43,448 bases of DNA, from assembly GCA_001184405.1 (NCBI GenBank), contig LFMX01000043.1, forward strand, positions 1 through 43,448, given 5' to 3'. A program made the translations under genes and the position numbers. The notes below the pieces were generated by a model. It searched no databases and was not told where the DNA came from. It worked only from the letters and a program-made list of their open reading frames with translations. Below, piece after piece: positions 18,705-27,843 of the stretch. The first letter of the stretch is position 1. Each line of letters opens with the position of its first letter. This DNA is from Candidatus Burkholderia humilis (GTDB lineage Bacteria; Pseudomonadota; Gammaproteobacteria; Burkholderiales; Burkholderiaceae).

Positions 18705-18742
18705 ACCGGATCGCGCAAAACAGCATGAACGCGTGATCCGGT
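18705..18742. promoter_or_regulatory. Inverted repeat between porin and dapA-like gene
   Basis: ACCGGATC (18705-18712) and GATCCGGT (18735-18742) are a perfect 8-bp pair, extended by a GCG/CGC pairing, 56 bp before the dapA-like ATG. It could be a DeoR-family operator for the island or an RNA hairpin ending the porin message; the sequence alone does not decide. Confidence 0.4.
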
Positions 18743-18797
18743 TTGAATACAACGAGCGGTTCGCGCCGCTCAACCCCAGAACACGATGGAGCACAGC

Positions 18798-19682
18798 ATG
18801 TCAGTTTCGTTCAAGGGAATCGTTCCCACCCTGATCACGCCGATGACCGCCTCGGAGAATATCGACGAGGCCGGATGCGCACGCTGATCGACCGATTGAT
18901 CGAAGCGGGCGTGCACGGGCTCTTCGTGCTCGGCACGAACGGCGAATTCATTTCGATGAGTGCGGACGAAAAGCGGCGTGTCGCGCGCATCGCGGTCGAG
19001 CAGGCGCGCGGGCGCGTGCCGGTCATCGCGGGCACGGGCGCGTACGCGACGCGCGAAGTCATCGCGCTGAACGGGCAGATGCAGGACGCGGGCGTCGATG
19101 CCGTGTCGATCATCACGCCCTACTTCAATGGCGCGACGCAGCCCGAGCTCTTTCACGCACTACAAGACGATCGCCGAAGCCTCGCCCGATCTGTCGATGA
19201 TGCTCTACACGATTACCGCCAAAGCGGGCATCAGGCTGAATGTGGATACCGTGCGCCGTCTAGCGGAGATTCCGAACATTCGCGGCATCAAGGACAGCGG
19301 CGGCGATTTCGATTGTCTGCTGCAACTCATCAACCTGCGCCGCGACGATTTCGCCGTCTTTACCGGCACCGATTCGATGATTCTCTGGACGCTGATCGCC
19401 GGCGGCGACGCCACGGTGGCCGCGACGACCAACGCTGTGCCGAACGTCGTCATGTCGATCTGGAACAACTTCCAGCAAGGCGATGTCGACGCCGCGCGCC
19501 GCGCGCAGGAATCGCTGCGCGCCCTGCGCGATGCCTTCGCGCTCGGCACCATGCCGGTCGTGCTGAAAACCGCCGCGCAGATGCTCGGCATGCCGTCCGG
19601 CCCGGCGCGCTCGCCCGCCCAGCCGCTCACCGAAGAAGCGCGCGACAAGCTGGCGAAGGCGCTTTCCATCTATCGCACCTGA
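18798..19682 (+). pseudogene. Dihydrodipicolinate synthase (DapA/NanA superfamily) aldolase-like protein, two frameshifts
   Basis: Class I aldolase-superfamily TIM barrel that works through a Schiff base on pyruvate or 2-keto-3-deoxy acids. SFKGIVPTLITPMTASENID, GVHGLFVLGTNGEF (the pyruvate-binding GTNGE motif) and VPVIAGTGAYATRE are diagnostic. The Schiff-base Lys is in IRGIKDSGGDF, and the Tyr is in SMMLYTITAKAG. Frameshifts: a missing C near 18873 (DEAG / LRTLIDRL) and an extra G near 19155 (ELFH / HYKTIAEASPDL). Repaired length is about 294 residues. In this context (acid-sugar kinase, PdxA2, symporter) a catabolic keto-deoxy-acid aldolase or dehydratase is more likely than lysine synthesis. 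GGAG precedes ATG 18798. Confidence 0.85.
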
Positions 19683-19704
19683 ACCTGAGAGAGAGCACCG
19701 AAAC

Positions 19705-20865
19705 ATGACCGCGACCTACCATTTCCAGACCGTCAAGCACATCGTCCACGGCGCGGGCAGCCTCGCGCTGCTGCCCGAAAAGCTCGCGCTGCTCGACACG
19801 CCCGTTCAACGCATCGCGCTCATCACGCAGCCGGTGATGGAAGAAATCGGCGTGATCGATCGCGTGATCCGATCGCTCGCCGAAAAAGATGTCGAAGTGC
19901 GCATCGTGCGCGATGTCGAGCCGGAACCGACCATCGGCAATGTCGAAGCCGTGTACAAGGAACAGATCGAGCCGTTCGCGCCGCAAGCCATCATTTTGTC
20001 GATCGGCGGCGGCAGCGTGCTGGACGTCGCCAAGCTCTTCGCCGTGCGCTTGACCAACGAAGCGCCGCTGCGCGAATGGCTCGGCATCGATCTGATTGCG
20101 AAGCCCGGCTGATTGCGAAGCCCGGCGTGCCGCTGATTCTCGTGCCGACGCGCAGGCACCGGCTCGGAAGTGACGCCGAACGCCATCGTCACGTTGCCGG
20201 ACGAAGCGTTGAAAGTGGGGATCCTCAGCCGTCATTTGCTGCCGCAACTCGTAATTCTGAATGCCGCGCTCACGCTCGGTCTGCCCAAACCGATCACGGC
20301 GGCGACCGGCATGGACGCGTTCATCCATTCGCTCGAATCGTATATTTCGACGAAGGCGAATCCGGTCAGCGACATGTTCGCGATGGAATCGATGCGGCTG
20401 ATCGGCGCACATATCGTCGAGGCTTACGAGCACGGCGATTCCGTCAAGGCGCGCGAAGCGATATGATGCTTGGCTCCATGTACGGCGGCAGTGCACGCGC
20501 TCGCGTATCCGCTCGGCGGCATGTTCAACATCACGCACGGCGTCGCCAATTCGATGCTGCTGCCGCACGTCATAGCCTTCAATATGGATGCCATCGTCGG
20601 ACGGCTCGCGAACGTCGCGCGTGTGCTCGAACTCGCCACGCGCGCCGACAGCGATGAAAGCGCCGCGCAAAAGCTCGTCGATCAACTGGTCGCGTGGACG
20701 GCGGCGCTGGAGATTCCGCAGGATTTGCGTCAGTTCGGCGTGTCGGAAGACCATCTGGATGCGCTCGCGGTGGCGGCATCGAAAGTGAAGCGTCTGCTCG
20801 GCAACAACCCGAAGACGCTGAGTCTCGACGATATCAAGTCGATCTACGCGCGCCTGCTGCCATGA
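19705..20865 (+). pseudogene. Iron-containing alcohol dehydrogenase, broken by a 17-bp duplication and other indels
   Basis: Group III (Fe-dependent) alcohol dehydrogenase, NAD(P)-linked, acting on a short alcohol or aldehyde. The Rossmann-like part has ILSIGGGSVLDVAK; metal-binding His residues lie in TGMDAFIHSLESY and in AVHALAYPLGGMFNITHG. It is broken by an exact 17-bp tandem duplication at 20092-20125, which brings a TGA at 20110-20112 into frame, an extra base near 20150, an extra A near 20464, and a deletion near 20490 that removes the segment normally between MYGG and AVHALAYPLGG. The C-terminus ends LLP at TGA 20863-20865, overlapping the kinase start as ATGA. Repaired length is close to the family norm of about 385. 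Confidence 0.85.
20092..20125. repeat. Exact 17-bp tandem duplication inside the alcohol dehydrogenase gene
   Basis: CTGATTGCGAAGCCCGG occurs at 20092-20108 and again, immediately adjacent and identical, at 20109-20125. Seventeen is not a multiple of three, so the second copy shifts the frame. This is a slippage-type mutation, not a typical base-calling error. Confidence 0.9.
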
Positions 20866-22106
20866 ACGCCGCGCTCCTGATCGTCGCCGATGACCTCTCC
20901 GGCACCGCCGATTGCGCGGTGGCTGGCGTGCGTCACGTTCTGCGCGCGACGGTCATGCTCGAATCGTCCGGCGTCACGCGTCTGGATGCGTCCGACGTGC
21001 TGGCGATCGACGTGGACTCGCGCCGCGCATCGCCCGATGAAGCCGCGCGCCGCAACGCTGATGCCGTGCGCCTTCACGCGGCATCCGGCACGCGTATCTA
21101 CAAGAAGATCGATTCGACCTTACGCGGCAATGTCGCCGCCGAAACCGCCGCGCTCGTGCCGCTCGCGGGCATGACGATCGTCGCGCCCGCGTTTCCGGCC
21201 GCCGGCCGCACGACGCAGCACGGCCACCAGTTCGTCAACGGCGTGCCGGTCGAGGAAAGCGAAGTGTGGCGCAACGAAGGCATCGTGGGGCGCGCGGATC
21301 TCGTCGCGCTGCTCGCCGATGCGGGTTTGCGCGTCGCGCATCTTTCGCTCGACGACGTTCGCGCCGATCTCGCGCGCCACATGCAGCGCTTGCAGGCGGA
21401 ACACACGCAAGCCGTCGTCTGCGACGCGCTCACCGATGACGACTTGAAGCGCATCGCGCGGGCATCGGCGGAACTGGAAAATGTGTTCTGGGTCGGCTCG
21501 GCGGGACTCGCGCTGAAATTGATCGAAGCGCTCGATCTGACGCCGCAAAGCGCCCAGCCGGAAACGAGTGCGACGAGCGACGGTCCGGTGCTCGCCGTGA
21601 TCGGCAGCATGTCGAGCATTTCGCACGCGCAGCTCGATGTCCTCAAATCGCGCGCCGGCGATGCGCTGCTCGCGCTCGAACTGTCGACGCGCATGCTCGA
21701 CGAACCGCAGCCCCACGTCACCCGCACGGTCATCGATGCCTTGCGCGCAGGTCGTCATGTCGTCGTATCGCTCAGTCAGTCGAGCCGCGACGATGTGAGC
21801 AACGGCTTGCTCTTTTGCCAGCGCCTCGCCGCGCTGCTCGCGCCCGCCGTGCCGCATGCGGGCGGCGTCATCGCGACGGGCGGCGAAACCGCGCGCGCGT
21901 TGCTCGCCGCGGCGGGCATCGGCGAATTGCGGGTCATCGAAGAAATCGAGAGCGGCGTGCCTTTGCTGCACGACGTTCACGGCGGCCGCACGCTTGCGGT
22001 CGTCACCAAGGCGGGCGGCTTCGGCGTGCCCGACACCCTTCATTCCGCCTGGCGTCGTCTCTCCGACGCGAAGCACAACCGCTCAACCCCGAAAGGAAAT
22101 CACGCC
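20862..22106 (+). CDS. DUF1537 four-carbon acid sugar kinase (OtnK/DtnK family)
   Basis: ATP-dependent kinase of the DUF1537 family, which phosphorylates the 4-OH of threonate, erythronate or 2-oxo-tetronate. The N-terminal motif LIVADDLSGTADCAVAG is diagnostic, with IYKKIDSTLRGN near residue 80 and APAFPAAGRTTQHGHQFVNG near 108. The C-terminal nucleotide-binding half has VIATGGETARALLAAAGI and VTKAGGFGVPDTL. The ATG overlaps the alcohol dehydrogenase stop (ATGA). No lesion is seen, but there is no stop codon before pdxA2: the reading frame runs straight through SDAKHNRSTPKGNHA into its ATG at 22107. A separate ribosome site (GAAAGGAA) precedes that ATG, so two proteins may normally be made. 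With PdxA2 it resembles the D-threonate route. Confidence 0.88.
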
Positions 22107-23132
22107 ATGACTTTTCGTCCCGTAATCGGTATCACGATGGGCGATGCCGCGGGCGTCGGCCCCGAGATCATCATGAAAGCCCTCGCGCACGCGTCCGTGT
22201 ACGAGCAATGCCGTCCAGTCGTGATCGGCGATGCCGCGCGTCTGATCGATGCCGGCAAGCGCGCGGGCGTCACGCTCAACGTGCGCACGATCGAGCGTCC
22301 GGCCGACGGCGAATATCGTCACGGCGTGGTCGATGTCATCGACCTGAAGCTGATTCCGGCGGATTTGCCCTACGGCCAGCTCTCGGCCGTAGCGGGCGAT
22401 GCGGCGTATCAGTACATCGCGAAAACGGTGGCGCTGACATTGAGCGGCGAACTGGACGCCATCTGCACCGCGCCGCTGAACAAGGAAGCGCTGCACGCGG
22501 GCGGCCACATCTTCCCCGGCCACACGGAAATGCTCGCGCATCTCACCGGCATCGAAGAAGTGTCGATGATGCTCGTCGCGCCGAACCTGCGCGTGATTCA
22601 CGTGACGACGCACATCGGCCTGCTCGATGCGATCCGCAAGATCGAACCAGGTCTGGTCGCGCGCACGATCGAACGCGCGCACGAAACGCTGACGCGCGCG
22701 GGCATTGCGAATCCGCGTATCGGCGTGTGCGGCATCAATCCGCATGCAGGCGAAAACGGTCTGTTCGGCTATGGCGAAGAAAAAGAAAAGATCATCCCCG
22801 CCGTGCAGAAACTGCAGGCGCGCGGCTGGAACGTCGAAGGACCGCTGCCCGCCGATACGCTCTTTTTCCGCGCCGGCCGCGGCGATTTCGATGTCGTCGT
22901 CGCGATGTATCACGACCAGGGTCACGGCCCGGTCAAGGTGATGGGACTCGAAGCGGGCGTGAACGTGACGGTCGGTTTGCCGGTGATCCGCACGTCGGTG
23001 GATCACGGCACGGCGTTCGATATCGCCGGAAAAGGAATCGCCGATGAACGCAGTCTGCTCGAAGCCTTCAAGCAGGCGCTCGATCTTGCCAGCCGCCGCA
23101 GCGAACAGGCGGCGCACGCGCACGCGGAATAA
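22107..23132 (+). CDS. pdxA2: PdxA2-type 4-hydroxythreonine-4-phosphate dehydrogenase homologue
   Basis: Intact 341-residue NAD-dependent, metal-dependent dehydrogenase/decarboxylase of the PdxA family. RPVIGITMGDAAGVGPEIIM is the family N-terminus; DAICTAPLNKEAL and IFPGHTEMLAHLTG (a metal-ligand His region) follow. The C-terminal VAMYHDQGHGPVKVMG carries the other metal-ligand His residues. Adjacency to a DUF1537 kinase identifies the PdxA2 subgroup, which in described systems turns D-threonate-4-phosphate into dihydroxyacetone phosphate, rather than the vitamin B6 enzyme. It is preceded by GAAAGGAA but also in continuous frame with the kinase, so a fused 756-residue product is possible. 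Confidence 0.88.
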   Translation: MTFRPVIGITMGDAAGVGPEIIMKALAHASVYEQCRPVVIGDAARLIDAGKRAGVTLNVRTIERPADGEYRHGVVDVIDLKLIPADLPYGQLSAVAGDAAYQYIAKTVALTLSGELDAICTAPLNKEALHAGGHIFPGHTEMLAHLTGIEEVSMMLVAPNLRVIHVTTHIGLLDAIRKIEPGLVARTIERAHETLTRAGIANPRIGVCGINPHAGENGLFGYGEEKEKIIPAVQKLQARGWNVEGPLPADTLFFRAGRGDFDVVVAMYHDQGHGPVKVMGLEAGVNVTVGLPVIRTSVDHGTAFDIAGKGIADERSLLEAFKQALDLASRRSEQAAHAHAE

Positions 23133-23207
23133 CACTTTCAAGCGCAACGACCCGGCGGGAACAAGCCGGGCGACGCCTCTCTTTCCGAACGAAAACCGGA
23201 GACAAGC

Positions 23208-24617
23208 ATGAAGTCGTTCAGTTACTGGGACACGGCCATCATCGTGGGCATGGTGATCGCGTATATCGTGGTCACGAATCTCGTCAGCATCAAGCTGTGC
23301 AGCAAGAATTCCGAGCAGTTCATGGTCGCGGGCCGCTCGATGCCCGCCATCGTCGTCGCCATCTTGCTGATGTCGGAATTCATCGGCGCGAAATCGACGG
23401 TCGGCACCTCGCAGGAAGCGTTCAGCGCTGGTCTGGCGGCATCGTGGTCGGTGCTGGCGGCGGCCATCGGCTTTCTGCTGTTCGGGCTTTTCATGGCCAA
23501 GTGCCTGTATGTATCGGGTGAATTCACGATTTCGGGATTCATCGCCAAACGCTACGGCAATACCGCGAAGCTGATCGTGTCGGCCATCATGATTTACGCG
23601 CTCTTTCTCGTGAACGTGGGCAACTACGTGAGCGGCGTGGCGGCCATTTCCACCGTGCTGCGCATCAACCTGACGACGGCGGCGATCGTTTCGACGATCT
23701 ACTTCGTGTGGGGCGGACTAAAGAGCGTGGCGTATCTGACCATCGTGCACAGCGCGGTGAAGCTGATCGGCATCGGCATTCTCGTGGCGATGGCGTGGAA
23801 GCTCGCCGGCGGCGTCACGCCGATGGTCAAGGCCATGCCCGCACACTACTTCACGTGGTCCGGCGCGCTCTCGGGCGGCACAATCGGCGCGTGGATCATC
23901 GGCACGGCGGGCGCGATCTTCTCGACGCAGTTCATCATCCAGGCGATTTCCGCGACGCGCAGCCCGGAAGCCGCGCGCAATTCCTCGCTGATGGCCGCGT
24001 TCCTGTGCGTGCCGATTTCCATCGCGCTCGGTTTCATCGGCGTGGTGGCGAAGTTTCTGTATCCGGACATCAAGAGCCTGTATGCGCTGCCGGTGTTCTT
24101 GCAGCATATGAATCCGCTGCTCGCGGGAATCGTGACGACCTCGCTGGTGGCGTCGATCTTCGTGAGCGTGTGCACGGTAGCGCTGGCGATCGCATTGCTG
24201 GTCGTGAAGGATTTCTATGTGCCGCGTTACAACCCGACGCCCGAAGTCGAACTGCGCATAACGCGCTGGATTTCGCTCGTGCTTGGTTTCCTGCCGCTCG
24301 TGTTCGTACTGTTCGTGCCGCAGATTCTCGCGCTGTCGTTCTTCACGCGTGCGCTGCGTCTGTCGGTGTCGGTGGTCGCGCTGATCGGCATCTATATGCC
24401 CTTTTTCAGCAGCAAGCGCGGCGCGATCTGGGGCCTCGTGCTCGCGACGCTCGCCACGACCGCGTGGTATCTGCTGGGCAATCCGTTCGGTATCGACAAC
24501 ATGTATGTCGCGCTGATTACGCCGGCTGTCGTGCTCGTGTTCGGCAAGCTGCTGTTTCATCGCGATGCCTCCGACGCCGTGCAGGACGAGCATCTCGCCA
24601 CGCACAAGTCTCACTGA
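23208..24617 (+). CDS. Sodium:solute symporter family transporter
   Basis: Intact 469-residue inner-membrane transporter of the SSS (LeuT-fold) family with about 12-13 hydrophobic segments. It starts SYWDTAIIVGMVIAYIVVTN, and FMVAGRSMPAIVVAILLMSE plus ATSQEAF-like GTSQEAFSAGLAASWSVLAA match the family's first discontinuous helices. FSTQFIIQAISATRSPEAAR is a conserved cytoplasmic loop. The substrate is not evident. Its place between pdxA2 and the BNR-repeat protein suggests uptake of the sugar acid or conjugate used by the island. The 75-bp gap before it contains a CCGGAG ribosome site. No lesion. Confidence 0.9.
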   Translation: MKSFSYWDTAIIVGMVIAYIVVTNLVSIKLCSKNSEQFMVAGRSMPAIVVAILLMSEFIGAKSTVGTSQEAFSAGLAASWSVLAAAIGFLLFGLFMAKCLYVSGEFTISGFIAKRYGNTAKLIVSAIMIYALFLVNVGNYVSGVAAISTVLRINLTTAAIVSTIYFVWGGLKSVAYLTIVHSAVKLIGIGILVAMAWKLAGGVTPMVKAMPAHYFTWSGALSGGTIGAWIIGTAGAIFSTQFIIQAISATRSPEAARNSSLMAAFLCVPISIALGFIGVVAKFLYPDIKSLYALPVFLQHMNPLLAGIVTTSLVASIFVSVCTVALAIALLVVKDFYVPRYNPTPEVELRITRWISLVLGFLPLVFVLFVPQILALSFFTRALRLSVSVVALIGIYMPFFSSKRGAIWGLVLATLATTAWYLLGNPFGIDNMYVALITPAVVLVFGKLLFHRDASDAVQDEHLATHKSH

Positions 24618-24639
24618 ATTCGCATCGAGGACTTTTCTC

Positions 24640-25829
24640 ATGACATCCGCATCCACGGAAACCACGCCCGTTTCCTTCGATTACCACGTGCGTACCGACT
24701 TCGCCGACGCCGGTCGCAAGGAAGCCTTTCTGCCGACGCCGTGCGTGCAGAATCACGCGGCCAATCTCCACGCGCTCGATAACGGCGACTTGCTGTGCGT
24801 ATGGTTCGGCGGCACGCAGGAAGGCATTCCCGATGTGTCGATCTATATGTCGCGGCGCGCGGCAGGCAGCGACGCGTGGACCGATCCGGTCAAGCTCTCC
24901 GAAGATCCCACGCGCTCCGAGCAAAACCCGGTGCTCTTCACCGCGCCCGATGGCCGTCTGTGGGTCATCTACACGGCGCAGTTGTCGGGGCATCAGAACA
25001 CGGCGATCGTGCGCCGCCGTATTTCCGGCGATGACGGCAAGACCTGGGGACCGATCGACACGCTGTTCGATCGCGTGGGCACGTTTGTTCGTCAACCGAT
25101 CATCGCGCTGAAAAACGGCGACTGGCTCTGCCCGATTTTCCTGTGCCGCACGGAAAGCGGCGAGCGCTGGGTCGGCAACGACGATATCAGCGCCGTGACG
25201 ATCTCGAACGATCAGGGCACCACGTGGACGCAACATGACGTGCCGGAAAGCGTCGGCTGCGTGCATATGAACGTGCACGTGCTCAACGACGGCTCGCTGC
25301 TCGCAATGTATTGCAGCCGCTGGGCGGATTTCGTCTACGCAAGCCGTTCGAACGATGGTCGCATATGGAGCGCGCCGCAGCCCACGGAATTGCCGAACAA
25401 CAATTCGTCGATTCAGTTCACGGTGCTGCAAAACGGCCATGTGGCGATCGTCTACAACGAAAGCGATGCATCGCACAGCACGGAGCGGCGCGCATCGCTG
25501 TATGACGACATCGAAGACTCCGAAGACAGCGGCGTGTTGCGCGATCAAAAGGCGTCGTCGCGCGCACGGCGTTCTGGGGCGCGCCGCGTGCGCCGATGTC
25601 GCTTGCCATTTCCGAAGACGGCGGACGCACCTGGACGCGCCACCGCAACCTCGAAATCGGCGACGGTTATTGCATGACGAACAACTCGGCCGACCAGCGC
25701 AATCGCGAATATTCGTATCCGTCGATCACGCAGTCGAAGGACGGCGCGCTGCATATCGCGTTCACGTTTTTCCGTCAGCGCATCAAATACGTGACGGTCG
25801 ATGAATCGTGGGTGCGTGGTCGCGCGTGA
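24640..25829 (+). pseudogene. BNR/Asp-box sialidase-fold protein, cytoplasmic, one frameshift
   Basis: Six-bladed beta-propeller of the sialidase superfamily. Four Asp-box repeats are visible: SGDDGKTWGP, SNDQGTTWTQ, SNDGRIWSAP and SEDGGRTWTR. The N-terminal FLPTPCVQNHAANLHALDNG and CVWFGGTQEG are typical of the bacterial exo-alpha-sialidase-like group. There is no signal peptide, so it would act in the cytoplasm on an imported compound. A frameshift near 25565-25580 separates LYDDIEDSEDSGVL from VVARTAFWGAPRAPMSLAIS. The end at 25829 is clean. Repaired length is about 395 residues. True sialidase activity is doubtful: no sialic-acid genes other than the DapA/NanA-like protein are nearby, so another glycosidic, lyase or isomerase reaction is possible. 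Confidence 0.82.
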
Positions 25830-25900
25830 GCGCAAATTGGCTACACTTGGCGTCTCGAACGCAGGCTTGAAGCGCATAACGGACCCAAGAAGAAGCTGAC

Positions 25901-26689
25901 ATGAAAGTGACCAAACGCCGCGCGGCAATGCTCGACGCCGTGCTCGGCGGCATGAACGATGTAGCGACGCTGTGCGAGCACTTCGGGATGTCGGAAGCCA
26001 CCGTACGGCGCGATTTACGCGCGCTTGCCACGGACCGCCGCATCGTGCGCACCTACGGCGGCGCGGCGGCGGTCGCGGTTGGTTCACACGAACCGGAAGC
26101 GCCGCTCGAGGAACGCCGCATCAGCGGACGCGAGCAGAAGGATGCGATTGCGAAGGCGGCGAGCGCGTATATCGAAGACGGCGACACCGTGTTTCTTGAT
26201 GGCGGCACCACGACCGCGGCGCTCGCGCGGCATCTGTCGAACCGGCCGTCGGTGCGCATCGTCACGGACAATCTGCTGGTGGTCGGGCAACTGGCCGCGG
26301 GCGGATTGCAGGTGACGCTAATTGGCGGTGAAGTGCGTTCGTCGAGCATGAGCACGCTCGGGCCGCTGGCGCAGATTGCGCTGAGCCGCATTTCCGTCGA
26401 CAAGGCGTTTCTCGGCGCGGACGGCGTCGTCGCGGAACTGGGCTTGTGTGAAGCGACGGGCGATCAGTCGTATCTGAAGGAATGCATCATCCGGCAGGCG
26501 GCGCAGGTGTTCGTGCTCGTGACGGCCGATAAAGTCGGCCGCGCGAGTCAGCAGCACTGGACGCCGCTCGAACGCGACTGGACACTCATCACCGATGACT
26601 CAGTCACGGTCCAGCAAACCAAGCCGTTCGATCTGTGCGGCGGCGTGACCGTCGAAGCGGTGCGCGCCGTGTTGAGCGACGCGGCATGA
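25901..26689 (+). CDS. DeoR-family transcriptional regulator
   Basis: Intact 262-residue repressor of the DeoR/GlpR family. The N-terminal helix-turn-helix (RRAAMLDAVLGGMNDVATLC, then EHFGMSEATVRRDLRALATD) is followed by RIVRTYGGA, the standard DeoR linker. The sensor domain binds sugar phosphates through DTVFLDGGTTTAALARHL and FLGADGV. It sits at the end of the catabolic island in the same direction and very likely senses a phosphorylated intermediate of that pathway. The inverted repeats at 17437-17485 and 18705-18742 are candidate operators. No lesion. Confidence 0.92.
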   Translation: MKVTKRRAAMLDAVLGGMNDVATLCEHFGMSEATVRRDLRALATDRRIVRTYGGAAAVAVGSHEPEAPLEERRISGREQKDAIAKAASAYIEDGDTVFLDGGTTTAALARHLSNRPSVRIVTDNLLVVGQLAAGGLQVTLIGGEVRSSSMSTLGPLAQIALSRISVDKAFLGADGVVAELGLCEATGDQSYLKECIIRQAAQVFVLVTADKVGRASQQHWTPLERDWTLITDDSVTVQQTKPFDLCGGVTVEAVRAVLSDAA

Positions 26690-26699
26690 ACAGACAGAC

Positions 26700-27251
26700 A
26701 TGGAAAGAACCTCTCACGCTGTAGTCACGGGCGCATCGTCCGGAATCGGGCGGGCGGTCGTCACGACGCTGCTCGAACGCGGATGGCGCGTCACGGGCTT
26801 GTGCCGCACGGCATCGACGGAAAAGGTGGACGGCTTGACGATCGTTCCCGTCGATATCATGGATTTCGAGCGCCTGCGCGCCGTCCGCGATGCGCTCGTG
26901 CATAGCGCGGGCTTCATGCGCACCGTGTCGCTCGGCGAACTGTCGATGGACGACGCCACCGCGATGTGGCGTTTGCATGTCGAAGCGGCTATGCTGCTCG
27001 CCGACACGCTCGCGCCGCGCATGCCCGCCGGGCGCATCGTGCTGATCGGCAGCCGCACGGCGAACGGCGCGGCCACGCGCAGCCAGTATGCGGCGACGAA
27101 ATCTGCGCTGACCGGCCTCGCGCCGCGCGGCATCACCGTGAACGTGGTCACGCCCGGGGAAGTCGCCGCGCTCACGGCGTTTTTGCTCGGCGAACACGCC
27201 GGCGCGATCACCGGCCAGCAGATCGTGATGTGCGGCGGCGCATCGCTTTGA
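26700..27251 (+). CDS. Short-chain dehydrogenase/reductase with apparent internal deletions
   Basis: SDR-family NAD(P)-dependent oxidoreductase. The cofactor motif VVTGASSGIGRAVV is at residue 8, the catalytic Ser in IVLIGSRTA, and YxxxK in SQYAATKSAL. It is only 183 residues, against about 240-250 for the family, yet it is read in one frame. Conserved stretches are missing in at least three places: before ALVHSAGF, between SALTGLA and PRGITVNVV (where the ELA helix should be), and between NVVTPG and EVAALTAFLL (the substrate-binding loop after the Thr/Pro motif). Loss of that loop should impair activity. Last gene of the island, 10 bp after deoR. Confidence 0.75.
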   Translation: MERTSHAVVTGASSGIGRAVVTTLLERGWRVTGLCRTASTEKVDGLTIVPVDIMDFERLRAVRDALVHSAGFMRTVSLGELSMDDATAMWRLHVEAAMLLADTLAPRMPAGRIVLIGSRTANGAATRSQYAATKSALTGLAPRGITVNVVTPGEVAALTAFLLGEHAGAITGQQIVMCGGASL

Positions 27252-27254
27252 GCG

Positions 27255-27843
27255 TTACTTCGGCACGTTCATCTGCGCGAGCTTGAGCCTGACTTGCGCC
27301 GATGCGCTCGCGGATTCGGACGTGATCGCTTCCATCATCAATCCCGGCGATGCATCGTCCTTCGCGATCGTGTAAGTCAGCACGTGGAAGGTCGAATGAT
27401 CGGCGTCGAAGGCTTCGTCGCTATTCAGGCTGACGAGCAAGCCGGGGCGCTTCACGTCATTGACCAGTTTCTTGAAGTGCTGGACGGACAGGCGCGAGTT
27501 CGCCTTGCGCGCCCACACCGAGCACTGCGCGGGCGCTTCCGGCACGACGATGAAATCGCCCAGCGCGTTCGATGCCGACCACGCGTTGCCCGCCTTGCCC
27601 TGCAAAATCGTGTGCGTGAAACCGGCCTGCAATGGCCTGATGATCGTTCGCCCAGCTTCGGACCTTGTGTTCATCGCCGATATTCGTCACGCATGTATCG
27701 ATGAAAAGGCGCGTCGCGGCATTGGAGCGTAAATCGGCGAACGCGGGCTTGGCGATGTCTTGCGCGGGCGAAATCGCCGGCATCGTGCATAGCACGACGG
27801 ACAGCGCCCCGAACAGTCGAAGGCTCACAAATTTCTGAAACAT
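27255..27843 (-). pseudogene. Secreted NMCC_0638-like hypothetical protein, one frameshift
   Basis: Exported protein of about 195 residues. Signal peptide FQKFVSLRLFGALSVVLCTM, then PAISPAQDIAKPAF. The mature part has FIDTCVTNIGDEHKVRSWA, typical of a small family annotated as NMCC_0638 in proteobacteria, and its partner Cys lies in VPEAPAQCSVWARK. A frameshift near 27640 joins NDHQAIAG to LQAGFTHTILQGKAGNAW. The C-terminus VRLKLAQMNVPK stops at 27255-27257, just after the convergent SDR gene. Function unknown. It is convergent with the catabolic island and probably unrelated to it. Confidence 0.7.

Noticed and set aside
19627..20754. A 375-residue minus-strand frame opposite the Fe-alcohol dehydrogenase
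   Set aside because: Arg/Asp/His-rich antisense of the dehydrogenase. It stays open only because of GC codon bias.
24640..25829. A true sialic acid catabolic locus based on the sialidase-like protein and the DapA/NanA-like aldolase
   Set aside because: No nanK, nanE, nagA or nagB partner and no secretion signal on the sialidase-like protein. The neighbouring kinase and PdxA2 point to four-carbon acid sugars instead.
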